Assembly (NCBI RefSeq): GCF_002029235.1
Contig: NZ_MZGV01000030.1
Coordinates: forward strand, 1 to 50,368
Direction of reading: 5' to 3'
Length of the DNA stretch: 50,368 bases
Origin: Clostridium oryzae
Lineage (GTDB): Bacteria; Bacillota; Clostridia; Clostridiales; Clostridiaceae
Of the stretch, positions 1 through 8,117 are shown piece by piece. A program made the position numbers and the translations under genes. The first letter of the stretch is position 1. The number at the start of each line of letters is the position of its first letter. The notes beneath the pieces are model-generated. The model was not told the origin of the DNA. It saw only the letters and a program-made list of their open reading frames with translations, and ran no database searches.

Positions 1-19
1 GTCACTTAAATCCTAGACA

Positions 20-58
20 AAAAGCACAAAAGGTATTCACTACCTATTGTGCTTTTTT
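20..58. terminator. Rho-independent terminator, probably bidirectional
   Basis: GCACAA at 24-29 pairs with TTGTGC at 47-52, with a second short AGGT/ACCT pairing inside. Six T residues follow on the plus strand and an A-run precedes, so it could end a plus-strand gene lying left of the window as well as the minus-strand gene ending at 97. Confidence 0.7.
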
Positions 59-96
59 GTTTTATCTGTAATTTTTATTGGCTAAAAATAACTTGT

Positions 97-288
97 TTAC
101 TGATATTTTTGTTGGCTTATAACAATATTGTCATTATCTATTGCAACAAAAACTCTTTCCCAGTCAGAAAAATCATTTTCTTGCATTTGCTTGGCTAAAT
201 ATTTACCTGCACCCCAAGAACAATTATGTGCATATTTAGAAACAGACTTCCATAGTACATCGGTATAAATCAAAGATTTTATTATCAT
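97..288 (-). pseudogene. GNAT acetyltransferase, N-terminal fragment
   Basis: This 63-residue reading frame looks like the start of a GNAT-family N-acetyltransferase: an initial beta strand, a helix containing WKSVSKYA, and the segment ERVFVAIDNDNIV, which normally leads into the acetyl-CoA-binding core. The last seven residues diverge and the frame stops, so the whole catalytic half is missing. A plausible ribosome site (AAAGGA) precedes the ATG. GNAT proteins usually run 140-180 residues, so I call this a truncated gene. The next minus-strand gene upstream (368-652) is a GNAT C-terminal-like piece, but the two do not join into one protein. Confidence 0.5.
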
Positions 289-367
289 ACGCCTATCCTT
301 TCCTATTAAATACTATAATAATAAACTTCTACCTTTTTATATCTCAAATTGCAATTTATCAACATGC

Positions 368-652
368 TCATATACTTAATTGATATCTCAATGCATCTTC
401 AGTAGGATTATCATAATACTCTTTAAAAGTTCCTACATTTCTGAAATCAAAATCACTAAATACTTTTTGCATTGGATAGTTTGTAGCTCTTGTCTCTCCT
501 CTAAAATCTTTCACTCCTTCCTTTTTCATCTCACCTATCATTTTTTCAAATAATTTATGAGCTAATTTTTGTCCTCTAAAACAACTTTTAGTTCCTATAC
601 TAGTAATTTTAACGTAATTTTTTTCTTTTAAAGTGAACTTAACTATTTCCAT
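368..652 (-). pseudogene. GNAT acetyltransferase, C-terminal half
   Basis: Ninety-four residues resembling the C-terminal half of a GNAT N-acetyltransferase. ITSIGTKSCFRGQKLAHKLF corresponds to the strand-loop-helix that binds acetyl-CoA pyrophosphate (family pattern R/QxxGxG/A), followed by a helix and a final strand pair (FSDFDFRNVGTF). The usual N-terminal 60-70 residues are absent. A GGTGG-like ribosome site lies upstream of the ATG, so it may still be translated as a short protein. I cannot tell a genuine mini-GNAT from a deletion derivative. The substrate is unknown. Confidence 0.5.
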
Positions 653-843
653 AAATCATTACCACCTTCAAATTACTATGTGTTTGTGTATTATCTAAAT
701 AATCTTTAATTACAATTATGTATCATGTTAGTATAATTGTAACATATCTTACATGTATTCTTATATCGACAGGATAAATAAACACACACAAGCCCGCCAA
801 CATCCCTCTACCAGAACATCAGCGAGCTCCTCACCCCTATTCT

Positions 844-1143
844 CTAAATCAACTTTTTCTTAAACACATCCTTAAGTCCAGCCTTCTCAATCCTCTCCTC
901 AATCTCCTTAACATCTAGCGTGTAAAGCCCAGCTTCCTTCATATGCTCAAAATACTCTGCTCCAGCAAAAGTATATCTATTTCTCCTGCCTTCCTTAGTT
1001 TCCATTTTCTCGTTTGCATAAGCAATAATATCACCGATTGCTATAGATCTTGGAAGTACCAGTGGAGCATGCCCTAAAGCTTGCAAAACGGCATTAGTTC
1101 CCGCTAGAGAGCCGCTCGCTATAGCTTCAGCATGGTGTTCCAA
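844..1143 (-). pseudogene. FAD-dependent oxidoreductase-like C-terminal fragment, copy 1
   Basis: The 99 residues start abruptly with EHHAEAIASGSLAGTNAV. This resembles the FAD-contacting C-terminal helix of GidA/TrmFO-like and related flavoproteins (pattern A-SG--AG-NA). A lysine/arginine-rich tail with GRRNRYTFAGAEYFEHM follows. The nucleotide-binding N-terminal domain is missing, so it cannot be a working flavoprotein. It is the least damaged of the three copies: the frame is intact from the initial Met to the TAG. Family assignment is by general pattern only; I do not recognise the exact protein. Its base composition is more GC-rich than its surroundings, which suggests transfer. Confidence 0.55.
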
Positions 1144-1147
1144 ATTG

Positions 1148-1177
1148 CGACGAATTGGAAGTTTTTACAATTCGTCG
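1148..1177. repeat. Inverted repeat before xre copy 1
   Basis: CGACGAATTG (1148-1157) and CAATTCGTCG (1168-1177) form a perfect 10-bp inverted repeat with a 10-base spacer, directly upstream of the regulator start. It could be an autoregulatory operator or an mRNA hairpin. Copies 2 and 3 do not keep this repeat because a longer hairpin segment lies at this point. Confidence 0.5.
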
Positions 1178-1179
1178 AT

Positions 1180-1551
1180 ATGCCTTGCAATAACTTGCCT
1201 GAGAGACTTAAGAAGGCAAGAATGATGACTGGGTTGTCCCAAGTAGAGCTTGCTAAAAAGATTGGCATCAGTCGTTCTGTTTTAAATGAAGTTGAAGCTG
1301 GATACAGAGATAAGATATTAAGACCTACTTTGCTTAAGCTGCTAACTGTGCTTGATAAAGAAATTCTTTGTGATGATTATTATATGTTTGTCCTTGAGCA
1401 GGAAGAAAAGCTGAAGCTACTTGTTGAAAAATATGGATTGAGAAAGTTAGCTAGGATAATTGGAATTGATGCTTCAAGTTTGGATCATTGGAAAAGGGGG
1501 GATTATCAGATTTCAAGGAGGTATTATGAGATTCTCTCGAAATTAAAATAG
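1180..1551 (+). CDS. Xre-family helix-turn-helix regulator, copy 1
   Basis: A small DNA-binding protein of about 123 residues if started at the ATG of MPCNNLPERLKKARM; the frame runs open further upstream, but that part lies in the non-homologous hairpin zone. Residues 7-60 form a Cro/C1-type helix-turn-helix (LSQVELAKKIGISRSVLNEV). A second HTH-like segment lies near the C-terminus (LRKLARIIGIDASSLDHWKR), an unusual two-headed arrangement. It is transcribed away from the FAD-oxidoreductase tail. Copy 2 (9297-9674) is very similar and copy 3 is truncated. No convincing Shine-Dalgarno sits next to the ATG, so the start is uncertain. Target and role are unknown. Confidence 0.75.
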   Translation: MPCNNLPERLKKARMMTGLSQVELAKKIGISRSVLNEVEAGYRDKILRPTLLKLLTVLDKEILCDDYYMFVLEQEEKLKLLVEKYGLRKLARIIGIDASSLDHWKRGDYQISRRYYEILSKLK

Positions 1552-1580
1552 CTTTTATTAGCATTTTCAACTCAAAACAC

Positions 1581-1610
1581 TGTATATGTAATTCACCTAT
1601 ATGGTATAAT
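1581..1610 (+). promoter_or_regulatory. Promoter for the HEPN/MNT pair
   Basis: TATAAT at 1605-1610 with an extended -10 TG one base upstream, and a weak -35 (TGTATA, 1581-1586) 18 bp away. The HEPN start codon lies 30 bp downstream. Confidence 0.5.
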
Positions 1611-1640
1611 TTAAATATATTTATAAAAGTAGGTGTATAT

Positions 1641-2036
1641 ATGGATAAACAGGAACTAATCAATTATTGGATAGAAACATCTAATGAGGACTTTAATACA
1701 ATGCTTCATTTATTTGAGAGCAATGACTATCACTGGAGTTTATTCATGGGGCATCTAGTAATTGAAAAGCTGCTCAAAGCTGTCTATATATTAAATGTTA
1801 ATAGCAACGTACCAAAAATCCATGATTTATTGAGATTGGCAGAAAAAGCAAATCTTACTCTAACCGATGAAATCCAAGATCAGTTGGATACCATAACAAC
1901 TTTTAATATAAGTGCAAGATATCCTGATTATAAAAAAAGTTTTTATAAAAAATGTACCTATGAATTTACTTCTTTGAATATAGAAAAAATTAAGGAGTTG
2001 AGGCAATGGATACTATCATTACTAACAGTGAAATAA
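1641..2036 (+). CDS. HEPN domain protein of a HEPN/MNT pair
   Basis: A 131-residue helical protein of the HEPN family (PF05168-like). The helix HLVIEKLLKAVYI, then KIHDLLRLAEKA, and the ARYPDYK segment near residue 95 are typical. It overlaps the next gene, a minimal nucleotidyltransferase, by 31 bases, the classic toxin-antitoxin-like arrangement. In characterised HepT/MntA pairs the HEPN protein is an RNase silenced by AMPylation from its partner. This one is of the longer PF05168 type and I do not see the canonical RxxxxH RNase motif, so nuclease activity is not established. The pair is bounded by its own promoter and terminator, as expected for a mobile defence or stability cassette. Confidence 0.8.
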   Translation: MDKQELINYWIETSNEDFNTMLHLFESNDYHWSLFMGHLVIEKLLKAVYILNVNSNVPKIHDLLRLAEKANLTLTDEIQDQLDTITTFNISARYPDYKKSFYKKCTYEFTSLNIEKIKELRQWILSLLTVK

Positions 2037-2326
2037 CTAAAATTGTAGAAAAATATGCTCAGTTGCTTTCAAAAGAATTAAAAATAAATAGCATTTATCT
2101 TTATGGCTCCTATGCAAAAGGTACCTTTTCTAATGACAGTGATATTGATATTGCAGTTGTTGGAGAAGATTTTATTGGTGATCCAGTTGAAGATACATTA
2201 AAATTAATGCGAATAAGACGTAAAGTTGATAACAGAATTGAGCCTCATCCTTTTAGAGTTAAAGATTTTGATACATCTGACCCATATGTTCAAGAGATAT
2301 TAAATACCGGAATTAGAATAATGTAA
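2006..2326 (+). CDS. MNT-type minimal nucleotidyltransferase
   Basis: A 106-residue protein of the DNA polymerase beta superfamily, MNT type. The signature GSYAKGTFSNDSDIDIAVV at residues 34-52 provides the G34-S35 turn and the metal-binding Asp46 and Asp48. In studied HEPN/MNT systems such enzymes transfer AMP to a tyrosine of the HEPN partner and so act as an antitoxin. The start at 2006 has AAGGAG inside the end of the HEPN gene (1992-1997), consistent with translational coupling. A terminator follows immediately. The function is inferred from family and context. Confidence 0.85.
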   Translation: MDTIITNSEITKIVEKYAQLLSKELKINSIYLYGSYAKGTFSNDSDIDIAVVGEDFIGDPVEDTLKLMRIRRKVDNRIEPHPFRVKDFDTSDPYVQEILNTGIRIM

Positions 2327-2333
2327 TATTATT

Positions 2334-2376
2334 ATCCTATCAATATATGATTACAGTAACTCTATATTGATAGGAT
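2334..2376 (+). terminator. Terminator after HEPN/MNT
   Basis: A perfect 14-bp stem: ATCCTATCAATATA at 2334-2347 with its complement at 2363-2376, followed by TTCTTCGTTT. Confidence 0.7.
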
Positions 2377-2468
2377 TTCTTCGTTTATAGAGTTTTCTGC
2401 CATTTGTATTTTATACATAATTTTTATACCAAATTATCATTAAAAACTATACCACCAAGATATAGAAA

Positions 2469-3239
2469 TTAGTTATCTAAGTTATCAAGCCACTCTTTAG
2501 TTTCTTTCATCCTATATGATTGACCATTCATATTAATAACATACGATTTATGAGTCAATCTATCTGTCATTGTAGCAGTCATTACTGGATCACCAAATAT
2601 CTCACCCCATCTATCAAAAGAGAGGTTAGTAGTTATTATAGTTGATTTCTGACCAGCCCTAATAGAAATGTTGGTAAAGAGTAGCTCTGCCCCCTCCTTA
2701 TCTGCAGAGATATAGCCAAACTCATCAAGAATAACCAAGTCATATTTTGCAAGCTTACTTTGAAACCCTCGTAGGCTTTTGGTAGACTTCAATTCTTTCA
2801 GCTGCGTAATAAAAAGTGGCACTGTTGTAAATAATACTTTATATCCTTCTAAACATGCTTTTATTCCTAATCCAATCGCTATGTGTGTTTTTCCAGTTCC
2901 ACAGTTTCCAGACAAAATCACATTTTGCCCTTCCTTTATGAATTTTAGGCTGCTTAGATATTTCAGTTTTTGTTGAGCATCAGAAGGCAAATCCTCAATA
3001 GATAGGTCCTCAAGATACTTTTTATATGGGAAGCTAGCTATTCTAATTCTGCTTTGAGTCAGATTGTAGCACCTTATATCATATTCTTTTTGGAGAAGAC
3101 CGCATAAGAACTCCTCATAACTAAGATTATTAGCATTTGCATCTTCAATTGACTGCTCAACATCGCTTTTTATAACTCCAAGTTTCATTTTTTCTGCATA
3201 GGTTCTTATTTCTGTAATTGTCGAACTCTTTGAATCCAT
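2469..3239 (-). CDS. istB: IS21 transposition helper ATPase IstB
   Basis: A 256-residue AAA+ ATPase of the IstB/DnaA-like type that assembles on target DNA and activates the IstA transposase. The Walker A motif GNCGTGKTH is at residues 111-119, Walker B is LVILDEFGY near 167-175, and sensor residues lie in TIITTNLSF. Length is normal for the family (about 250). An AAAGGAGAG ribosome site precedes the ATG. The gene is intact although its partner istA is broken, so it may only serve other IS21 copies in the genome. Confidence 0.92.
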   Translation of the reverse strand: MDSKSSTITEIRTYAEKMKLGVIKSDVEQSIEDANANNLSYEEFLCGLLQKEYDIRCYNLTQSRIRIASFPYKKYLEDLSIEDLPSDAQQKLKYLSSLKFIKEGQNVILSGNCGTGKTHIAIGLGIKACLEGYKVLFTTVPLFITQLKELKSTKSLRGFQSKLAKYDLVILDEFGYISADKEGAELLFTNISIRAGQKSTIITTNLSFDRWGEIFGDPVMTATMTDRLTHKSYVINMNGQSYRMKETKEWLDNLDN

Positions 3240-3314
3240 GATACTCTCTCCTTTGTATATTTGAGCGGCATAAGGTTAAAGTTATACACTCAAGAAACAG
3301 TATATACGTTTTTG

Positions 3315-4766
3315 CTAAGAATTTAGAAGGTTATTGAATTCATCTAGTAAATTAAGAGAATTACTCTTAATCTCATCATTATGATCTTCCATGTAGATAA
3401 CTTTAGGGTCATCATTTCTAGTACAGAGAAACTCTATTTTATCGATGCTTATATCAGTTGGACATACTTCTTGCAAATTGTTAATGGCATTATTAATGGC
3501 AACTAAACCAAATTTGCCAACTAACTCAATAAGTCTTACAAAGTCTTTGTCATTGCCTTTAAAATATTTAGAATAGACGGTTTTGAGTTCATTATCCATT
3601 TGTTTGAAAGCAGTACTATTAACCAAGGCCTTAGGTTTTCTAAAAAGTGTTCTAGTATAATGGGCAATGTCTATGCGCCATAAATTGGAACCGTGAACCT
3701 TATCATGCCTAGCTATCTCTTTCTCATCATAAAATACAAGTATTTTAGTAGTATAAACCTTGCAGCGTACCATTGTACCAACATAACTATCTGGTACAGA
3801 GTAGTAACAAGAATCCACCATGATAGTTGAATATTTATTTACTCTCAAATCAGCTATTGATGCTGTTTCATACAGTGGCATATCTGGAAATAAGTACTCA
3901 CGTTCTTCGTTTAATAGTTCCAACGGTGACTTATTAGAATTGGATAAAGTTCTCGAATTTAGTTTCTCTAACACTTCATCAAGATAGGCATTTGCTTCGT
4001 TTAAAGATGAGTATGTGCTGTCTCTTGAAAATGCTTCAGTTGGTTCCTTAATGGTATGACCTACAAATCGTGCTACAGCAACTCTTGTGTTGTCGTAAAC
4101 TATGGTTCTGTAGTTGCCTTTAAGGTGCTTAAAGAACATAGCATGTGCCTCTAGGAAGCATCCAGTATTCTGTTTTGGAAATAATCTACCCATCTATAAT
4201 TGCTGTATGCTGCTGTAAAAACTGCCATTTGAAATTCTTTGATGCTTCCATCATTCATTTTTAACTTAACTGTACCAAAATCAAATTCTGCAATATCTCC
4301 TGGCGAGTATTCCTGGGCGTATATAAGCCTCTCGTTTCTTCCTTTCAATAATATTTACTGCTCTTACTACAGAAGCATAACTAACCTGATATCCTTCTTC
4401 AGCTAACGTTTCATACATATCAATTTTCTTCATTTGCTGTTTGGATAAACCTCTCAACCGCTTTTGTTCATTCTCTTTTAGAAATTCTGATAATCTTTCT
4501 AAAACCTTTTCAGTTAAAGCATTCTTAGTCCTTGGAGATGACTTGTATTTTGGCGCACAGGTTATATCATCGATAATATCTATCTTATCTATTTCACCTA
4601 ACCCCTTATTTACCTCTGCCAACTTACTTTCATAATCTTTAACATACTTTCTTATGGTATCTCTAGAAATCCCAGTTTCTTTGCTTATCTGTCTTTGACT
4701 CTTTCCTTCCTTGATATGCTTTAATATAATTTCTTGTTTTTCATTCAACTTTATCACCTTCCACAC
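3315..4766 (-). pseudogene. istA: IS21 transposase IstA, frameshifted and internally deleted
   Basis: Three stretches of IstA lie in two frames. Residues from 4766 give the N-terminal HTH (KSQRQISKETGISRDTIRKY). Near 4312 an extra C in a CCC run shifts the frame. The DDE domain beginning DIAEFDFG follows in the second frame. Near 4189 a missing G in a GGG run returns it to the first frame (GRLFPKQNTGCFLEAH). In addition KEPTEA is joined directly to FSRDSTYSS; in complete IstA about 40 residues carrying the catalytic Glu (NEKGHVE) lie between. The two single-base changes could be sequencing errors, but the missing segment cannot. The product would be inactive. Confidence 0.85.
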
Positions 4767-4844
4767 TTCCTTGTATACCCAATATTATTACCTAAATATT
4801 GTTTGTATATAAGGTTTGGAAAATACTAGTGGACAGCTTTTTAT

Positions 4845-5048
4845 TTGTTTTTTGGTACAGTTTTAGTTTATACAAAACATGTAGAGAATGGTTCACCTTT
4901 TGAACATTTAGATATAATCGCAAGGGAGATGAATATACCCGTTATATGCAATGTGAAAAATGTTATGTCGCTTTTAAAGGAAGGGGATGAAGTTATTCTT
5001 GATGGGGTAAATGGAAAAGTAACTTTGATAAATAAAATTATTGAATAA
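4845..5048 (+). pseudogene. PEP-utilising enzyme mobile-domain fragment
   Basis: About 66 residues matching the C-terminal half of a PEP-utilising (phosphohistidine swivelling) domain: a His region FEHLDIIAREMNIPV corresponding to SHxAIxAREL-IP, then VICNVKNVMSLLKEGDEV and a final strand pair. The frame has no ATG or ribosome site (it opens at TTG) and begins beside the end of the IS21 element, so the front of the gene was lost. In whole enzymes, such as PEP synthase-like or rifampin phosphotransferase-like proteins, this domain carries phosphate between active sites. It is probably not functional here. Confidence 0.55.
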
Positions 5049-5073
5049 AAATCTTATTCTTAGTTTTTTGTTA

Positions 5074-5098
5074 AGGAGCTGACTACAAATCAGCTCCT
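5074..5098. terminator. Hairpin between convergent genes
   Basis: AGGAGCTGA (5074-5082) and TCAGCTCCT (5090-5098) form a 9-bp stem between the plus-strand fragment ending at 5048 and the minus-strand gene ending at 5138. No strong T-run follows on either strand, so termination strength is doubtful. Confidence 0.45.
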
Positions 5099-5137
5099 AG
5101 TTCCTCTGGGGTGTAATTTCTTCCAGGGACGAGCTTG

Positions 5138-7045
5138 CTACTGTTGCAATTGAAGGTGATATTTATTGTATAGAGCGGTTATTTCATCACTGGATAAGGC
5201 TCTAGTGTACATATTAACAAAGTCAATTTTACCGTTGAAGTAGGACCTTGCAGTGTGGTTTGATTCTGGATCTGCTCCTATAGTACAATCAATGTTTGAG
5301 TTGATATCTACTGCACCTGTAATATTTAAAGAATCTACAAGCTTACCGTTTAAGTAGTAACATAACTTTTGCCCATCATAAGTTGCTGTTAGATGGTAAA
5401 TTGTATTAGGTGATAGTTCCGTTGACCTCAGAGTGTAGTAAGTACCGTTAATGTGAGCCCATAATTCCATCTTTTTATCATTAAGTTCGTAACACACATC
5501 GGAACCTTGGGTTCTTCCTAGGACATCCTGGCAGCCATCTACTGTGTTTAAACTGAAGGCAGTGATCCAAGTAAATGAATTGGACATGTTTTTGAAGCTA
5601 TCACTGTATGGGATTCTAACATCTGAATTAACTCCATCAAGAACAAGAACATTTTTCTTAAAGTCTTTATCATAAGCTATTTTCGCATTTCCTTCAAGGG
5701 TACCATCGTTGCAATAGATAGAATCATCAGCTGCAGTACCGCTGCTAAAATCAATATTTAGTAAATCTGGTCCATTAGGATCGTTGTCCTGTGGGCCTCC
5801 ATCAGCTGTTGTAAAATCTACAGTTAAGGTTTTTGCAGAGTCATTATTGAAAGCATCTTCAGCTTGTATTTCATAAGAGTATTTGGTGCTTGCCTTTAAT
5901 CCTGTTAATTTAAAGGTATGGGTGGAAGGTTCAGGAGTTAAAAGACTGTTAACAACGCTTGTGCTGGCTCCAGTAGTTTTATTTATTACTTTATAAGAAG
6001 TCACTAAGGTATTATCGAAAGCTTTTAGCCAGGATATTTCAGCAGAATGCTTTGATATATTTGTTGCTGAAGCTTTAGAGTCAGTATTCCAATAAGGACT
6101 TTCTAAATCTTTTGGACTTTGCTTAAATGGATAATTTACTGTATATGTCTGACCAACCCATTTATGTTGTGAGAATTCTCTACATTTTACAACTACCTTA
6201 TCCTTATAAACTTGAACAACTAATCCTTCAGCTATACTAGAGTCTTCATAGGCATCACCTTCAGACATCATGTAATAGATGGCACCAGTATTAAACATAG
6301 TGAAACCATCTTGATACATAGTCCTTGGATGCTCTAAAAGATAGTGGGAGTGACCAGAGAAGTACATTGCCTTTGGATGCTTCTTTAGTACAGCCATTAA
6401 TTCATCTGAATTTTCAACATTGTCGTCTAAGTCACTTCCATAAGTGGTATGCATCATTGGCTGATGTAAAAAAACAAAAGCAGGTTTATCACTGGTCTGA
6501 TTTTCATTTAGCATTTTATCTAACCATTTTAATTGATTCTGTGTAACAATGACTCCGCTGCCGCCAGTACCAAGATTTTCAGGTGATAATATTATAAAGT
6601 GATAACCATTTATCCATTTATCATAGTTTAATGCAGGCATTCCTGTTTTTGATAAAAAACGCTGTTGATAACCTGTATTATCAGTATCTCCAGCATAATA
6701 TTCATGATTTCCCATGGTAATAAAGGTTTGTGCATTTTTCACTTTGTTTGCATTTAAAATACTCATAAAAGTATCATATTCATCAGGAGTTCCGGCATCT
6801 GTTAAATCACCTACGGTAGCAATAGCATTGTAATTTGGAAAATTAGCTTTAAGATCCTGTAAGGCATTTTGAAATTTACTATCAGCATTTGTGCCTCCGA
6901 TATGTACATCGCTGATTACGGGAAAGGTTAGAAGTGGTTTGCTTATTTCTTCAGCTTTTACAGGCTGAGGGAACATTAAAACTGTGCTAAAGGTAGCAGT
7001 AACTATAAATGCAGTTAGTAGTTTTTTTAGTATCCCTTTTTTCAT
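5138..7045 (-). CDS. Secreted metallophosphoesterase with FN3 and LamG domains
   Basis: A 635-residue exported calcineurin-like phosphoesterase. A signal peptide covers residues 1-31, with likely cleavage after VKA. The five metal-ligand blocks are all present: DVH (D46, H48), GDLTD (D80), GNHE (N113, H114), H194 in FLHQP, and GHSH (H232, H234). A fibronectin type III-like domain spans about 320-415 and a LamG/concanavalin-like domain about 430-630, probably for binding surface or extracellular carbohydrate. It could be a phosphodiesterase or nucleotidase acting outside the cell; the substrate cannot be read from sequence. The gene is monocistronic, with the hairpin at 5074-5098 downstream. 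The ATG is preceded by AAAAGGAGA. Confidence 0.88.
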   Translation of the reverse strand: MKKGILKKLLTAFIVTATFSTVLMFPQPVKAEEISKPLLTFPVISDVHIGGTNADSKFQNALQDLKANFPNYNAIATVGDLTDAGTPDEYDTFMSILNANKVKNAQTFITMGNHEYYAGDTDNTGYQQRFLSKTGMPALNYDKWINGYHFIILSPENLGTGGSGVIVTQNQLKWLDKMLNENQTSDKPAFVFLHQPMMHTTYGSDLDDNVENSDELMAVLKKHPKAMYFSGHSHYLLEHPRTMYQDGFTMFNTGAIYYMMSEGDAYEDSSIAEGLVVQVYKDKVVVKCREFSQHKWVGQTYTVNYPFKQSPKDLESPYWNTDSKASATNISKHSAEISWLKAFDNTLVTSYKVINKTTGASTSVVNSLLTPEPSTHTFKLTGLKASTKYSYEIQAEDAFNNDSAKTLTVDFTTADGGPQDNDPNGPDLLNIDFSSGTAADDSIYCNDGTLEGNAKIAYDKDFKKNVLVLDGVNSDVRIPYSDSFKNMSNSFTWITAFSLNTVDGCQDVLGRTQGSDVCYELNDKKMELWAHINGTYYTLRSTELSPNTIYHLTATYDGQKLCYYLNGKLVDSLNITGAVDINSNIDCTIGADPESNHTARSYFNGKIDFVNMYTRALSSDEITALYNKYHLQLQQ

Positions 7046-7332
7046 TCATATATCTCCTTTTATTATGGATTTAATATTCTGCAACCAGTATGTATCTGGA
7101 ACAAAATATTATTTAGAAATATGTTTGGAACATTTTTACATAATAAGAATACACAAATTATGTTAAGTTGCATTTATGAAGCAGTTAAATATAGATTAAG
7201 TTATAAAAGAAAAGAATTACTGTGTAAAAGATAGGTTTTTTATCTTGTATGTAGAATATTTGAAGTATAAATTTCATTCTTTTGACTAATATTACCACAA
7301 TGTATTAAAATGACCTTATAGGAGGTGCTTGA

Positions 7333-8058
7333 ATGGAGATTTCTAGAATTAGCAAGAATCAAGAAAAATACATACAAGTTAAGGAAAGTATTATACATAG
7401 CACAGCTTTTATTGCAACTGAAGATGAAAAAGTTATAGCAGTTTTTGAATATAGGTTTAATGACTTTGATAAAGTAGAGATTACGAGGTTTTGTACTTTT
7501 AATGAGTGCGATAAAAATGAAATCTTAAATAGTTTTATCGATGAGATAATGTATTGGAATCCATTTGTTAAAGAAATTGTATGTGAAAAGAAAAAATATA
7601 TAGGAATAAAAGAGGTGTTTTTTAATGTTGGATTTAAGGATGGACAGATGTGGACTTTAAAGACTCAATACAAGGCAGAAGCTTTTAAGATTTTAATTAA
7701 AGACATAGTTCCAGAACAATTAACCGTTGAAGAAGATAAATATAATAAAGCCATGGAATGGATAGATAAGCCTGAAGATGTAGTTGTTTGCTGCGTAAAG
7801 ATTGATGATAAGATAGTTTCTATAGATGGACATTCAAGATTGGTGGCGGCATCAGAAAAAGGTTTTGAGTATGTATATGGTTTTTTAGAACCTGGAGATA
7901 CTGATATAGAATTCTTTAAGGAATGCCTAAGTTGGTGTGAGGAAGCAGGAGTTAAGTCTATAGCGGATTTGAGTAAGAGAATTGTTAGTGTTGAAGAGCA
8001 TAAAAGATTATGGGTGGATAGATGTCAAAGTTATTTTAGCTATAAAGAAACGGAATAA
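7333..8058 (+). CDS. Two-part protein: GNAT-like front and ParB-like tail
   Basis: A 241-residue protein I cannot name. The front (1-110) has the alternating strands of a degenerate acetyltransferase fold (FIATEDEKVIAVFEYRF). The tail (about 120-235) contains VSIDGHSRLVAASEKG, like the ParB/Srx-type DGHHRLxAA nucleotide-binding motif, followed by a conserved-looking WCEEAGVKSIADLSKR block. The start is well supported: GGAGGTG at 7321-7327, six bases before ATG. A TTGACT element (7282-7287) upstream may be a -35. It converges on the esterase remnant and shares a terminator with it. Role unknown. Confidence 0.6.
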   Translation: MEISRISKNQEKYIQVKESIIHSTAFIATEDEKVIAVFEYRFNDFDKVEITRFCTFNECDKNEILNSFIDEIMYWNPFVKEIVCEKKKYIGIKEVFFNVGFKDGQMWTLKTQYKAEAFKILIKDIVPEQLTVEEDKYNKAMEWIDKPEDVVVCCVKIDDKIVSIDGHSRLVAASEKGFEYVYGFLEPGDTDIEFFKECLSWCEEAGVKSIADLSKRIVSVEEHKRLWVDRCQSYFSYKETE

Positions 8059-8079
8059 AATATGAAATCCAATAAAATT

Positions 8080-8107
8080 AAATCGGCTCCCCGAAAGGAG
8101 CCGATTT
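8080..8107. terminator. Strong bidirectional terminator
   Basis: AAATCGGCTCC at 8080-8090 pairs perfectly with GGAGCCGATTT at 8097-8107 around a six-base loop. It lies between convergent coding regions ending at 8058 and 8118, with T/A tracts at both edges. Confidence 0.85.
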
Positions 8108-8117
8108 CTTCCTTAAA

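Larger units (their letters stand above)
725..1551. repeat. Chimeric block copy 1 (FAD-oxidoreductase tail / xre)
   Basis: First of three direct copies of a composite block. Each begins with an AT-rich stretch containing ACATAT..ATGTAT, then a GC-richer segment (AAGCCCGCCAACATCC...), then the tail of a FAD-oxidoreductase-like gene on the minus strand, then a divergent Xre-type gene on the plus strand. The other copies are at about 8757-9674 and 11375-12009. Copy 1 lacks the roughly 130-bp hairpin segment found between the two genes in copies 2 and 3. Confidence 0.8.
2440..4800 (-). mobile_element. Decayed IS21-family insertion sequence
   Basis: istA (broken) and istB lie in the normal IS21 order, both on the minus strand. 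I could not fix the terminal inverted repeats, so the limits are approximate. The right side abuts a headless PEP-utilising-domain fragment at 4845, suggesting insertion or rearrangement inside that gene. Because IstA lacks its catalytic Glu region, the copy cannot move by itself. Confidence 0.8.

Noticed and set aside
4281..4348. Programmed frameshift in istA
   Set aside because: IS21 istA is not known to need one, the two shifts cancel each other in short homopolymers, and the catalytic Glu segment is missing, so decay or sequencing error is simpler.
6325..6546. Plus-strand frame of 73 codons inside the phosphoesterase gene
   Set aside because: It is antisense to conserved metal-binding blocks, has no ribosome site and no recognisable fold.
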